64,000 bases of DNA from Symbiodinium microadriaticum (lineage: Eukaryota > Sar > Dinophyceae > Suessiales > Symbiodiniaceae). Location: NCBI GenBank assembly GCA_001939145.1, contig LSRX01000794.1, positions 1 to 64,000 of the forward strand. Reading direction: 5' to 3'. The notes beneath the pieces were generated by a model, which made no database searches, was not told where the DNA came from, and worked only from the letters and a program-made list of their open reading frames with translations. Of the stretch, positions 25,201 to 35,900 are shown piece by piece (positions within the stretch are counted from its first letter, which is position 1; the number at the start of each line of letters is the position of its first letter). Position numbers and translations under genes: made by a program.

Positions 25201-27429
25201 GGCCCAGCCAATAGCTCGCACACGACCTGGTTTCTGGGGAAGTCGAGTCATAATGAATCGTGAACAAAGCAGCTTTGAAGGATATGCAGTACTTACAAGC
25301 AAGTAGTACCAAGATTGCTGCAACTGCTTCGACTGCTGCCGCCAATGCTACTGCTGCTGATTCCCCTGTTGCATCTAACATTGCTACTTCTTTTAATTTT
25401 GTCGTTATTGATACGACGACGACGACGACGATGACGACGACTACTAGCACACCTGCTTCGAACGACGACATCTGCTGCTGCTTCTACTGCTCCTAGCACC
25501 ACCACGGACCGAAACATCGACAACAGGGACGGCAGGCGATAGTCCAAAAACCCTAAACCCTAAATCCTTAAACCCCAAACCAAGATTTACAAGAGAATCG
25601 AGATTGCACTAGGCTTCGGGTAGGTCGGGAGCTGGTAGAGACGAAGAGCTCTGTTTCTAAATTATCGGAATGGTACTAGTTTGTTATCACTATTACTACT
25701 TTAATTTCTCTTGCCATTCGTCGTCTTCTTTGCTAGGATGCTTTCCTATCCGCTCTCTTGGTCTGAAACTCCGCACAACCAGATAGATTGTGCTGCATCC
25801 ACGCTCCTTCCTCCGCCTTGTTTGCATACACACACACACACACAGACAGAGTCTCGCGTGTGCATGTGTTGTGACTTGCATGCATGAATCACGTGGAGCA
25901 CTTTGCTGCGATTGCAATGCTGCACTGCGTGTGTGCTTGGTGGTACCTTGCTGTGCATCTCCGTGCAAGATCGAAACTGCAGCGTAGATGAGCTCTTCCG
26001 AGATAACATGTACTTATTCAAGAACTGGTTGCTGTCTAACGGCTCAAAGGAAAGTGGCAGGGCCCAGCGAAAGCCGAGCACGCCCGTCGAGCATTGCAAG
26101 ATGAGATGTAGCAGCCGTAGGTCTTGCTATCTAGCAAGCTTCCTTAGCAGGGTTTTCCCATAATAATCGTCGCCCAGCCGTTCTTCGTCGTGAAGCCTTC
26201 GAACAGCGCGCCACTTAAACTCCAAACCTTAAACCCTCGTCGCTGAACCCTCCCTAAACCCCAAACTCCTTAAACCCTATAGTCCCTGGACTCTAGCCAT
26301 CGACCGCCTAAAGATCCCTTTGAGTACCCTTGTAGAACTCATTTTTTACAGGAGCCCTGAACCCAAGCTTGCAATGAGGCTTCGCTCCGACTGTCTGGCA
26401 GCTGTCCAGCTACTCTGCAAGCGGCCTTAGTGTTGTTGATGCCAATCGCGACTGATGTTCCAGAAGTTTGGTTAGTTTACCAAGTTTAGGAGGTCAGGGC
26501 TCAGGGTTTGAGGTTTAGGAAGAAGGAGGCTAGTGATCTAGACGGGCCTGCCTCCATCTTCCCAAGCCGCTGTCTTGATTTGGTGGCTTTGCCATGCTCA
26601 CACAGCCCTGCGCGCTTCTGGCTCCTCGTGAAGTCTATCACGCCGTGGTCCTGGTTGCTAGCCACGTCTAGCCACACAGTGTACTCGCTCGCTGTGTCTG
26701 TTGGACTGATATACCTGGCCAGCCCGGCTCAGCAGCTATCCTCTAAACATGCTCGAACATAACCATGCAGTCTGGAACAGAGAGCAGGTTGCAGCTCCTT
26801 GCAAGTACTGGGTGCGCCTGCGCTCTTTCGCCGTTGTGCATCGTTTCCCCAGCTGTGATGGACAGCGATGATGCCGGCAGTGCCACTGCACCCTGCCTTG
26901 AAGCTGTGCTCGAGCTGCTAGGGAGCCCGCTCGTCACAGCTAGTTGCGGGCTGCATCTTAAAGAGGGTTAGGGTTGAGGGTTTAGCGGGCCCTGGCGGCT
27001 TTTGCAGATGTTCCTCTGAAAGCCTGCCCGGCTAGTGACTGGTGGAAGCTTCAGGGCTTCAAGCCAGATTGCCGCCAGCCTGAAGGCTTCTGTGTGTCAG
27101 GGTCTGCACATGGAAGTTTGCTCAAAGGCTATACTTGGAGTTTCATGGGTAGTTATACGTGGGGTTATAAGTCCCCTGATATGGGTTGTAAGTGTAGTTA
27201 CCCTACTTATAACCCCACTTGGAACTATCCATGAACCTCCAAGTAGACCTTAGACCTTCAGCGCTCAGACCATGGACCATCTTTCCCGAGCCAACATCCG
27301 AAGCGCCTCTACATCGCTTTGCAGTCAAGGCTTGAATCCTACATCCCAGATGCCGAGACCACATCGGGTCCTATGCTAAAGCCCGGTTCCCTCAAGCCCC
27401 ACCGCTACGGCGGATCCGGTGATAGTTGA
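10243..27429 (+). CDS. large multi-exon gene, unrecognised product
   Basis: Short + strand exons, many in matching phase: 10243-10297 (PLSRPSADELQKG), 12031-12144 (AEQLNLRHQAESLGF), 15398-about 15468 or 15486 (YMTVRAPYGFTFEEALEIY), 16232-16305 (ECLQFVEVSESATFGPKVRF), 17949-17990 (ARLIANELYIFRIG), 18252-18317 (IKSNPMVTPEVNRPTVTLAY), 18763-18831 (WVVQLGSEASEPIEGMTPA), 21567-21620, 21737-21794 (VEPTKKSAEVYIGG), 22330-22415 (IRPFNTIHMNGEIRAVACGS), 23407-about 23466 (GFTFVHEPSKACTSELEAP), 26178-about 26205 (PFFVVKPSNS), 27008-27127 (PASDWWKLQGFKPDCRQPEG) and 27269-27429 (SFPSQHPKRLYIALQSRLES). A weaker candidate at about 19372-19425 (KMPEFCLEPWADFFSP) is not placed in phase. The frame ends at TGA 27427-27429, unless a donor at 27419 or 27421 joins it to the kinesin exon at 27788. 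Donors are GT, GC and GA; acceptors are mostly AG|G. The introns hold the arylsulfatase gene, a MITE and telomere-like blocks. No family is recognised; the middle looks beta-rich. One protein rather than two is an inference from phase. Confidence 0.6.
11189..11342. repeat. GTAT/GCAT tetranucleotide microsatellite
   Basis: An imperfect (GTAT)n tract with GCAT and GAAT variants. It generates spurious open frames on both strands. Confidence 0.9.
11870..12020. repeat. CCCTAAA telomere-like block before an exon
   Basis: Degenerate CCCTAAA units lead up to the acceptor of the exon at 12031. The matching TTTAGGG units (12150-12275) start right after that exon. Confidence 0.9.
12378..12393 (+). promoter_or_regulatory. 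candidate trans-splice acceptor of the arylsulfatase gene
   Basis: A pyrimidine run (cttcttccccccatag) ends in AG 21 bases before the ATG at 12415. Dinoflagellate mRNAs receive a spliced leader at such sites. No relict leader is seen here. The call is positional only. Confidence 0.35.
12415..14936 (+). CDS. secreted arylsulfatase (sulfatase family, AtsA-like), two exons
   Basis: Exons 12415-13232 and 13358-14936 give 798 residues. The 125-base intron 13233-13357 is GC-AG, and splicing restores KYKGK-FDMGWHKL, a well-known sulfatase stretch. Residues 1-17 look like a signal peptide cut after AEA. Sulfatases hydrolyse sulfate esters using a formylglycine made from Cys; here that Cys is C104 in CSPTRASVLTGR. 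The other active-site residues can be placed: metal ligands D66, D67, D364 and N365, plus R108, K162, H164, H257 and K431. The order and spacing resemble bacterial PAS/AtsA arylsulfatase (for example 37 residues from the second Asp to the Cys). The part after about residue 520 is a C-terminal extension that looks beta-rich. It probably acts in the secretory path or outside the cell on sulfated polysaccharides or aryl sulfates; the substrate is unknown. The ATG has a good context (cagccATG). The gene lies wholly inside an intron of the surrounding gene, on the same strand. Confidence 0.93.
16306..17948. other. intron, no gene seen
   Basis: Mostly unique sequence. A six-unit, 12-base tandem repeat (cccttctagcaa type) lies at about 16923-16995. 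CCCTAAA motifs at 17700-17765 lie upstream of the exon at 17949. Confidence 0.5.
18832..21566. other. introns, one unplaced exon candidate, a long hairpin
   Basis: Contains the exon candidate near 19372-19425 and a TCC/TCA-rich tract at 19913-20045. A long inverted repeat at 20940-21185 is listed separately. No other gene is supported. Confidence 0.5.
20940..21185. repeat. long inverted repeat (hairpin of about 110-base arms)
   Basis: The left arm (about 20940-21056) and right arm (about 21073-21185) are near-perfect reverse complements around a short centre (about 21057-21072). For example gcacttttg on the left pairs with caaaagtgc on the right, and the match continues outward through gattcagacacggcagcac. 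Open frames on both strands here are products of the symmetry. Confidence 0.9.
22088..22240. repeat. telomere-like TTTAGGG block
   Basis: Mixed TTTAGGG, TTTCGGG and TTTTGGG units. The opposite orientation (CCCTAAA) is seen at 21900-22030. Confidence 0.9.
22943..23032. repeat. TA-rich microsatellite
   Basis: A compound (TATACA)n/(TA)n tract. Confidence 0.85.
23467..26177. other. long intron, no gene seen
   Basis: Holds the family 1 element at 24184-24292, a GAC/GAT run at 25411-25445 and a CA run at 25829-25845. Several medium open frames overlap on both strands without motifs. Confidence 0.5.
24184..24292. mobile_element. small inverted-repeat element, family 1, copy 2
   Basis: 109 bases with the same ends as copy 1 (GTTGATGATATAAATCCTGC ... 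ATATCATCAAC). It is longer by a duplicated tatattc segment in the middle. Confidence 0.85.
27128..27268 (+). mobile_element. intron made almost entirely of an inverted-repeat element
   Basis: This GC-AG intron of 141 bases separates two in-phase exons. Its left end (GCTATACTTGGAGTTTCATG, from the donor itself) is matched in reverse complement by ATCCATGAACCTCCAAGTAG near the right end, with a second inner pair (cccctg...) between. The ends coincide with or lie close to the splice sites, which is the layout of an introner-type element. Confidence 0.7.
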
Positions 27430-27522
27430 GGCTAGAGGAAAGGCGGCCTGACAAGCCCCCGAAAGTCGCTGACAAGACTTGGCAATAGTATGAATAAATG
27501 GTATCATTTATTCAATCTATAC

Positions 27523-27576
27523 TGTGTATATATATATATATATGTATGTGTGTATACATATATATATATATGTATA
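27523..27576. repeat. TA microsatellite
   Basis: (TA)n with TG interruptions. Confidence 0.85.
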
Positions 27577-27787
27577 AAAAGATAGCATAATATGTATACT
27601 GTGCAGGAATAAGGGAGTTCTGTGGCTTTGTTGCTTGCGTGTAGAAGGTGCAACGAGCTTTGTCCGCCAATCTGAAGCCACCGAAACACCACCAGCACAC
27701 GTGGTGTCGGAACGGGAAAATCCTGTTGAAGATTAGAACCCCCCTAAACCCTAAACTCCCAAACCCTACACCCTAAACCCACCCCAG

Positions 27788-29416
27788 GTCTGTGTGGCGG
27801 TCCGCATGCGGCCGATCAGCCAGAAGGAGACCATGGCATCCCCGAGCCGATATGATACAACTATTATTATTATTAATATTGTTAATACTATTATTATTAT
27901 TATTATTATTACTATTTTTCATTATTGTTAATATTACCAATATTAGTATTGTTATTATTAATATTATTATTAAAACTATTTATATTAATATTATTCTTAA
28001 TAATAATATTACTATTATGATACAATAGCAGAGCCTGAGAGACACAGTGCTGCTACTCCTTTCGCATCCCTTAAGGATCTGGTGAACTCCTGAATTCCCA
28101 CGAAGCTTCGGGTTTCTTGTTTAAGGCCAGTGGCTCCGTGAGGGAGAGCCTGCAACTAGTCCAGTCCGGTCTAGTCTAGTCTAGTCTAGTCTAGGATAGT
28201 ATAAGGAGCAAACAGTTCGTTGATGGAGCTTGCCATCCGTGATGGTCAGGTTGAGAAACCCAGGCCGATGTTTAGGGTGTTTAGAACACTAAACTAGTCA
28301 CTAAACCTTCAACCCCAATCCTCAATAACTTAAGCCCTAAACTCTAAATCTGAAGCCCCAAACCCTAAATCCTCAACCCCAAACCGTAACCCTATAAGCC
28401 CTCGAGCTGCAACCCCACACGGTGTAGGGTTCGGGATATAGTGAATGTTCGCGTTAGAGTTAGGGCTCCTTTCAATCTGATGATTAAAGGCTCCTGTAGG
28501 GGCTCCTTTAAGGTTTCCTTGTTCCTAAACCAGCAAGAGTAAGTGAAAATCACGGCCCAAGACCTCTAAAAGGCTAGTGCGCCACATACTTTTTGCTTTC
28601 TTTCAGGGGCTCCTTAAAGGGGAGTTTCTAAACCCTATAAACGGGGAGTCTTCCGTGGGGGTGGGGGGCTTTTTTTACTTGTTTTCGAGTGGAGCCGCGA
28701 GTTGAAGATTTTCCAAGCCCGCGAGCTCCTAGAGAAGAGGGTTCCCCGCTGGAGGGTTCCTGTGAAGGGCTACGACTGAGCTCCTACTGTATAACGGTTA
28801 TTCTTTTTTAAGTTAGGGGCCTTTAAAAAATATACTGCTCACAGGCTGGTTTGAGGGGGGAGTATCATACTATGATTATGATCCCGCCCCCTCCAAGACA
28901 CACAAAGAGAGTGCGGTGTGCGGTATGCAAAGTTTATTGATGAAAGCAGTACCCCCCCCCCACCCAAATCCGAAACCTGCACCCGAAATCATAAACCGCA
29001 ATGTGGGCCGAAACCCTGAAACCGACGAGGAGATCAACGAGGGGGGAGAGGTCTCTGTGGAGGTGGTAACGAAGGAGGGGAAGGCTCTCCACTTCTTGAT
29101 TTTCGATCTGTTGTTGGGGTGTGGAGGTCAGAACCTCATTGCTTTGCACAGGGTTGGGCTTCCGTTTTCTTTTCAGGCAGGGATAATCGGATTGGCAGAT
29201 GGCTCACAAGCTGTTGGGTGTTGGAGCTACACATGATCATCAGGACAGGAGGTTCGCCATGCCCAGGCATGGGGCTGGGCATCAGCCATGTTCAACTAGC
29301 GTTTCCATTGCGAATCAAGAAATGCTCAACGCCAAGGACATTTAAGATGTAAGTCTAGACCGCAACAAAATAGCTGGTTGTGGTGGTGGTGGTGGTGGTG
29401 GTGGTGGTGGTGGTGG

Positions 29417-29461
<45 letters not shown>

Positions 29462-29728
29462 CTGGTGCTGCCTGCTTCGGCTGATCCTGGTGCTGGTTGT
29501 AGCCCCGAGCACCAAGCCGCAGCGTTTACCACCAACATACCTTTGAGCCTCCAGCCTAAAACCCATGATGTACAAGTAGGATCTCCTTTGAGCTAGTTCG
29601 AAATCGACCCTGAATTAGACCAAAGGCCATGCACGTAATGGTGATTTCATAGTATTGGCAATAATGCCAGTAGCAGTAACAGTAGCAGGTGGTGGTGGTC
29701 GTCGTCGTCGTGGTAGTAGTAGTAGTCT

Positions 29729-29796
<68 letters not shown>

Positions 29797-29807
29797 TAGT
29801 AGGAGTT

Positions 29808-29838
<31 letters not shown>

Positions 29839-29867
29839 AAGTAGGAGTAGTAGTAGTAGTAGTATTT

Positions 29868-29916
<49 letters not shown>

Positions 29917-29917
29917 C

Positions 29918-29955
<38 letters not shown>

Positions 29956-32900
29956 CAGTAGCAACAGTAACAGTAACAGTAGCAGCATCAGCAACAGAAT
30001 CAGTAGCAGAGACGGTGATAGTGATTTTATTTCTCATTGTTGTCTTCGTCATTGTAGTGTAACAGCAATACCACTAGCAATAAGAACAATAGTTGTTACT
30101 GTCGGTTCTGATTGTTTAGCACCAAACGACTATCACCAGCGTTGTCAGCATCATGAGTCCAATGGGAGCCATCAGTCCAATGGGAGCCATCAGGAAACAA
30201 ACGCTAACCATTCAAAGCCTGGAGAATAGAAATTGCAGAGCCCTAAACTGAGCCTAAACCTGTACACAAAGCTTAAACCCTACAGCCCTAAGTCTAAAAC
30301 TCTCCGCCCAAGATCCTAAAAACCCAAAATCCTCACCCGGCCGAAATTCTAGACGCCTCAGCGGCCTCAACTGCCTAAACCCCCAAACCCTAAACCCCCA
30401 AACCCTAAACACCAAACACCAAAAGCCTAAAACCTGAACCCGTCTTTGCAGGTCATCCTCAAGCGTGCCGACCACCCACCCAAGCCCTTCGAGTTCGACC
30501 ATGCCTTCGGTTTCCTGGAAGCTAAGGATTTATAGACTTTACGGTTTAGGGTCTAGGGTTTAGGGTCTAGGATCTAGAGTTTAGGGTCTAGGATTTCGGG
30601 GTTTGGAATTAGGGTTTAGGATTTAGGGTTTAGGGTTAAGGGTCTAGAGCTTAGGATTTAGGGTTTATAAGGGTTGGGACTTGGGTTTTTTCTTGTATCG
30701 CTGAGGCGCGAGGTGTGCTGTCGTATTGCTTCTGCTGGCGCTTCAATGCCTGGCCCGAGCCCTCAAGGCTAGAGGGCTAGAGGTGGCTTTAGGCTTTAGG
30801 GTTTTACGGTTTTTGGGTTTAGGGGTTTAGGGTTTAGTGGGAGTGGTGTCTACCCGAGAGGGTGACGCCAGCCCTGAACCTTAGAGGGCTGCAGAGTGTA
30901 AGCTCACAGGAGTGGCGAGTGGCGAACCATCGCATGAACAGCAGTCCATCCCTATACCAGCAAACTCCATCCAAACCCTCAGAAGAAAAACCCTAAACCT
31001 AAACCGTCTGAGACCTAAGCCCTAAACTCGATAGATTCGATAGGTCCTTCTGTGTGGAGCTTGTTTGGTTCCCATCGCACTGCTGAGGCTCCGAGTCTAC
31101 ACAGCCGCAGGCTGGACGTCAAAGGGTCCTTCGAAGGGTACGGTTTAAGGTATAGGGGCTTAGGGGGTAGGGCATAGGGTATAGGGTGCAGGGGGTGTGG
31201 ATTTTTGGGGTTTAGGGTCCAGGGTCTAGGGTACGAAGCCTTGGCTGAGCCGGATGCGCAGGAGACTCCTTGAGTTGTTCTCAGGCTTGGGTCCAAGGGA
31301 ATATCGATATATTCAGTACGATTGCTCCTGCGACCACTAGTGCTAGACTATTACTATTTTACCAATGCTACGTTCGCTACAGTCGATGGAATCTGGCATC
31401 ATTCCCGTGAGCTGCTGGAAGAAGCGGCTGGGCCCCATTCTGCGCCACACCTGGCAGGTCTTTCGTGCCCTGGGCCTGCCGTTGCTCGACAAGTCCTTCG
31501 AAGGACCGACTTAAACCCTGTCTAAACTCGAGCTGAGCCCGAGGTGCTAAAGGGGTCAGCCCTAAGAGGTCTGTTGAGTTGACGAGTCAGGCGACCGACA
31601 TCCTCAGGACAGGCTCCGTCGCCTCAAAGCAGGTTGATGAATGGTTGAGAACGACAGGCCCCAGGACTCTTGATAGTCTGATGATCTACAAGATGCTCTT
31701 CAATGTGGGTATCTAGACAACGCCCCGAACTCCATTCCAATTATTCAGGCCCCCTATACTAGAATTTTCGAACCTCATTAATGGAACCCTTCTAGAGGTC
31801 CTGTTCTTCTTATGAAGGACTCGGTATCTAAACTACAAACCCCTTATGAAAAGCGAATGTCTTTTCTTTATTATGCCTGCCATGCAAGGATACAATGCGA
31901 CGATCTTCGCTTATGGTCAGACAGGATCTGGCAAGACACACACCATGATGTGCCTTTTCAGAGTTTAAGGTTCAGGATTTAGGGTCAGCTATGATTTTCT
32001 GGTTTTCCTTATACATTAGGGTCCCTGATTTATGAAACCCCAAGTCAGATTTTAACTTTTAGAGTCCTCTTCAACCCCTCGCCACTTGCAGCAAGGTCTG
32101 ACCGCAACAACAAGGAGGATCGGGGTCTCATTCCCAGGATCGCAGATACCCTCTTCGAGCGCCCCCTGGCTAAATGCTATGCACCAAAAAAGGCTCGCAG
32201 CAGACATGCGCACATCTCACATCTGTATACATCTGTCGACACATGAAACATTGCATTTTTTTTCACGTCACCGGAAGCTTCCGTCTCGCTGCCATGCGCT
32301 TCAGTGGGGTCTTTGCCTTGCTGGACCCTGACCCGAATGCTTACAGATTTGGAGATGCTAGGGTCCCAAAGCCTCACATTCTGATGAACGCGTGAGGTAT
32401 AGGTCGCTTGTCCTCCGACTCGCGCAAGTTTCTGGTGTGCTGTTCATTCCTCGAGATCTACAACGAGCCGCTTTCCTCCATCAGGGGCAGGTGTTGAGTC
32501 GCGGTCAGTGTGCTCTTGCATTGTTTTCAATCTTCTGGCGAGTATCATGACTTGATAGAGCGAAGTGCGCAAAGACTCCAAACGACCGCAAAACCCATGC
32601 AAATTATACCCTGAACCGAAGGATGCCAAGCCGACAGCACAGATGCCAAGAGCTCAGGATTGTCTACGATCTTCTCGTCCCGCGAGGCCGTTGCACAAGA
32701 CTTCATACAAAATCTACGAAATCAAGGGTTGGGGATCCAGGGCACAGAGTGCACAGCTTTGGGCCTAAGAAGGGTGTGTTTTGCTGCCGTGCTTCCCGGC
32801 TGCCCCCGGAGGCACAAGTGTGGTTTATCAGGCTGATCCTAAAGCTTACTATGGAGGCCTGAATAAGTAGTACTAGGATTGCTGGGGGGTTCCTTCTTCT

Positions 32901-35749
32901 GTGTTGTGGTGTGCCCTAAATCCCTGTTCGAGCTTTACCGGCCCCTAGCGTACATATACTTATGCGGCCATACCCCCAAAAACCCAACGCGAATTTAATT
33001 CGAACTATTGTTGCTATTATTACTGGCATGATTCTTATGATTTTTGTTGTATTTTAATACGTATTTCTCTTGCTATTAAGTGCCCATAAGCCCCTAAGTA
33101 GTTCCTTTTCATGGTTTATAATTTGTCTCCTCTAAGGTAATCCCTTCAAGGAACTACTTAGGGGCCCATTAAGTAAGGTTATCAGGGGTTTCGCTTCGGA
33201 TCCGATGTCGACCTCAACAGCCGAAGGTTTTAATTCCGGCGTCTCACGGAGGTTAGGGCTTTGGGTTTACAGGGTTTACAGGGGCTTTGGGTTTAGGAGG
33301 GTTTAGGGCTTTAGGGTTTACTGATAAGGGTTTAGGGATTAGGGTTCTGAGTTGTAGGGCTTAGAGGTTAGGGTATCCTCATAGCAAAGCTTGCGGTTTA
33401 TGGCTCAATCTTTATGCGTGTCCCTAGGTCTGCATAGGCCCGCGGCTTCAGGCGTTGTGGGATGCTCCAAATCCTGGTCCTTGAAGCCTTGAACCCTGCA
33501 GAACCCCCGAAACCCTAAACCCTAAACTTTCTAAACCACCCTAAACCCGAAACTTCCTAAACCCTAGACCCAAACAGAATCCACAGGAGATCTTCAGAGC
33601 AAGCATGCGCGATGAACACGTGCTTCAGTGTCAGTGGATCCTCTCTTTCAAGGCTTCGGGGCTTAAGGTTTTAGGGCTTCAAGAAACTCTCGGCTCTACC
33701 CATAGGCCCCTAAGTAGTTCCTTTTTGGGATTACCTTATAGGATTCTAAATATAAACCAAAAAAGGAACTACTAGGGGGCCTAGGCTCTAGAGCTTCAGG
33801 CTTTTTGGGGTTTGGGTTTACAGTAGAAGCCCAAAAAGTTGGACAAAACCCAATTCAATAGCCTCAATCTGCAAGAGTTATGTAGAATCCCAGCACAATT
33901 TGTCCTTAATCCGGTTACCAGCTTTGTGGGGTTTAGGTGTAGGGCTTTAGGGTTGTGGGGTTTCGACTCGGCGCAGGCCGCGCCACTCCCCATGCCGGCT
34001 TGGAAATCCGAGAGGGGAAGGGCATGGGCGTCTATGTCAAGGTGTCTGCAAGTTGCCGTGCGGGGTTTGACCTGGGACCCCCTGAGCCCGAGACTCTACG
34101 AAGTATACATTTGGGACTGAGCAGGGCGCCAGTTCAGAATGTCGCAGCTAATGCAGGAAGGAGGCCTTACTCAAGACATTTGAGAGAGATGACTGCCCCT
34201 AATGCAAGATTCCAAGCACTCTCGCGGCCCCAAACTTGAAAAGGCCCGATGAAACCCAGCAAGAGCCCAAAGTTGTCCTCGTTGGGCCATGTCTTAGATT
34301 TTGCGGATGTTGAGATGGTTCTTTGCCGTGTGCTTCTTTATAAGCTCTGCTTTCGGATCCGCTTGAATTGCAAATGTACATCGGGTGGAAGAAGACTGCT
34401 TTCCCGCAGGTAGACATTGTGGAAAAGATCCCGGCTCCCAACACACCACCCGCATTCTAGCGACTGGTGTACCGTACCGCAACACACTAACCCCCTAAAC
34501 CCCTTCACTCTTAAATCCCTGAACCCTAAGCCCTTAAACCCCTAAACCCTGAAACCCCTAAGCCCAACACCCCTAGATGCAGGATTTGCAGGAGATTGTG
34601 GTGGACACTGCAGAGAAGCTGAACCGCTTGATCGACCAAGGTGCTTCGGAAACGGTTTCATAACATACTATACTCGAATATACTGTACTATAACATATAC
34701 TATTACTGTACTGAAACATATACTATACACTGAAATAGAACATAACAAAATATAAGATAATATAGCGTGTTGTAGTGTAGTATAACACAATGTGATGTGG
34801 TGTCACGTAGTGTATTGTGCTACAGTGTGGCTCAACATCACCCATCACCGCATCATACCATATCATATGATATCATACACTATTCCTGCTCCCAATACTC
34901 TCTAAATGTTGGTTTGAGCTCTGGCTAAGTGATGCACGACTTCCTTAGGTCTGGCCACACATGCATGTATGTCACAGGCATGCTCGCGAGCATTCAGCGG
35001 GCTTGCAATGCCACGTTTGCAACTCTCGCTCCGAGCCCTGCTGGTGACTACGAGGACGACGACGACCACGACGACGACGACTACTACTGCTACGAGTACT
35101 ACTACTACTACTACTCCTCCTCCTCCTCCTCCAACTACTACTGCTACGACGACGACTACTACTACTGCAACTGCTGCTACTGCTACTGCTACTGCTACTG
35201 CTACTGCTACTGCTACTGCTACTGCTACTGCTACTGCTACTGCTACTGCTACTGCTACTGCTACTGCTGCTGCTGCTACCACGACGACGACGCCTCCTCT
35301 CCTCCTGCTCCGGCTCGAGGCTTTGAGCACCGAGCGACGGCTGCAACTCAGATGAACGCTCCCGGGCATGCAGAGAGCGTTTGACCAATCTCTGACATGT
35401 TTTGAATGCGTGTATGGTCATGTGGATCGCTTTCGTTGTCGTGATTGTGGTTCCTGAACGAAGGATGCTGCTGCTTGGGATCGGTATTAGAGTCCCCCTT
35501 ATTGTATGCAACTCTCATGCTGTTCTGTGTCAAGGGGCACCTGAACCCTAAACTCCTCAGCGCTAAACCCAAACCATTAGAGTACCTCCATTAGTGTTTG
35601 GAAACTGTGATGTTCTTCTTTGTCCAACGGCATTCGTTCAAGGGGCTCGCAGATCCCAAGCCGCGCCAGCGCTCTTGCACAGCTAAGCCCACCCCATGCC
35701 AAGATACTATAGACATAGATATAGGTATATATATATATATATATATATA

Positions 35750-35780
<31 letters not shown>

Positions 35781-35786
35781 GTGTAC

Positions 35787-35864
<78 letters not shown>

Positions 35865-35869
35865 GTGTG

Positions 35870-35900
<31 letters not shown>

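Larger units (their letters stand above)
28030..30451. other. kinesin intron, repeat-rich
   Basis: CCCTAAA motifs occur at 28300-28400 and 30360-30415. A GGT/GCT tract lies at 29377-29461 and a GCA/GTA array at 29690-29980. A kinesin exon may be hidden here between the first motif and 30452, but none could be picked out. Confidence 0.5.

Noticed and set aside
29615-30062. Long poly-Ala, poly-Leu, poly-Val and poly-Thr frames
   Set aside because: Direct products of GCA/GTA trinucleotide repeats; frames are open on both strands.
32623-32862. Reading the kinesin exon at 32658 on to 32862
   Set aside because: Splicing at the GC donor 32687 to 33977 joins in phase and restores kinesin sequence; the read-through part has no kinesin match.
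33590-33660. Exon-like frame [14 protein letters not shown]
   Set aside because: It lies inside a kinesin intron whose flanking exons already join in phase; no match to kinesin.
34902-35511. Poly-Ser, poly-Val and poly-Tyr frames
   Set aside because: Products of the trinucleotide array; the only real coding here is the 38-base kinesin exon at 35320.
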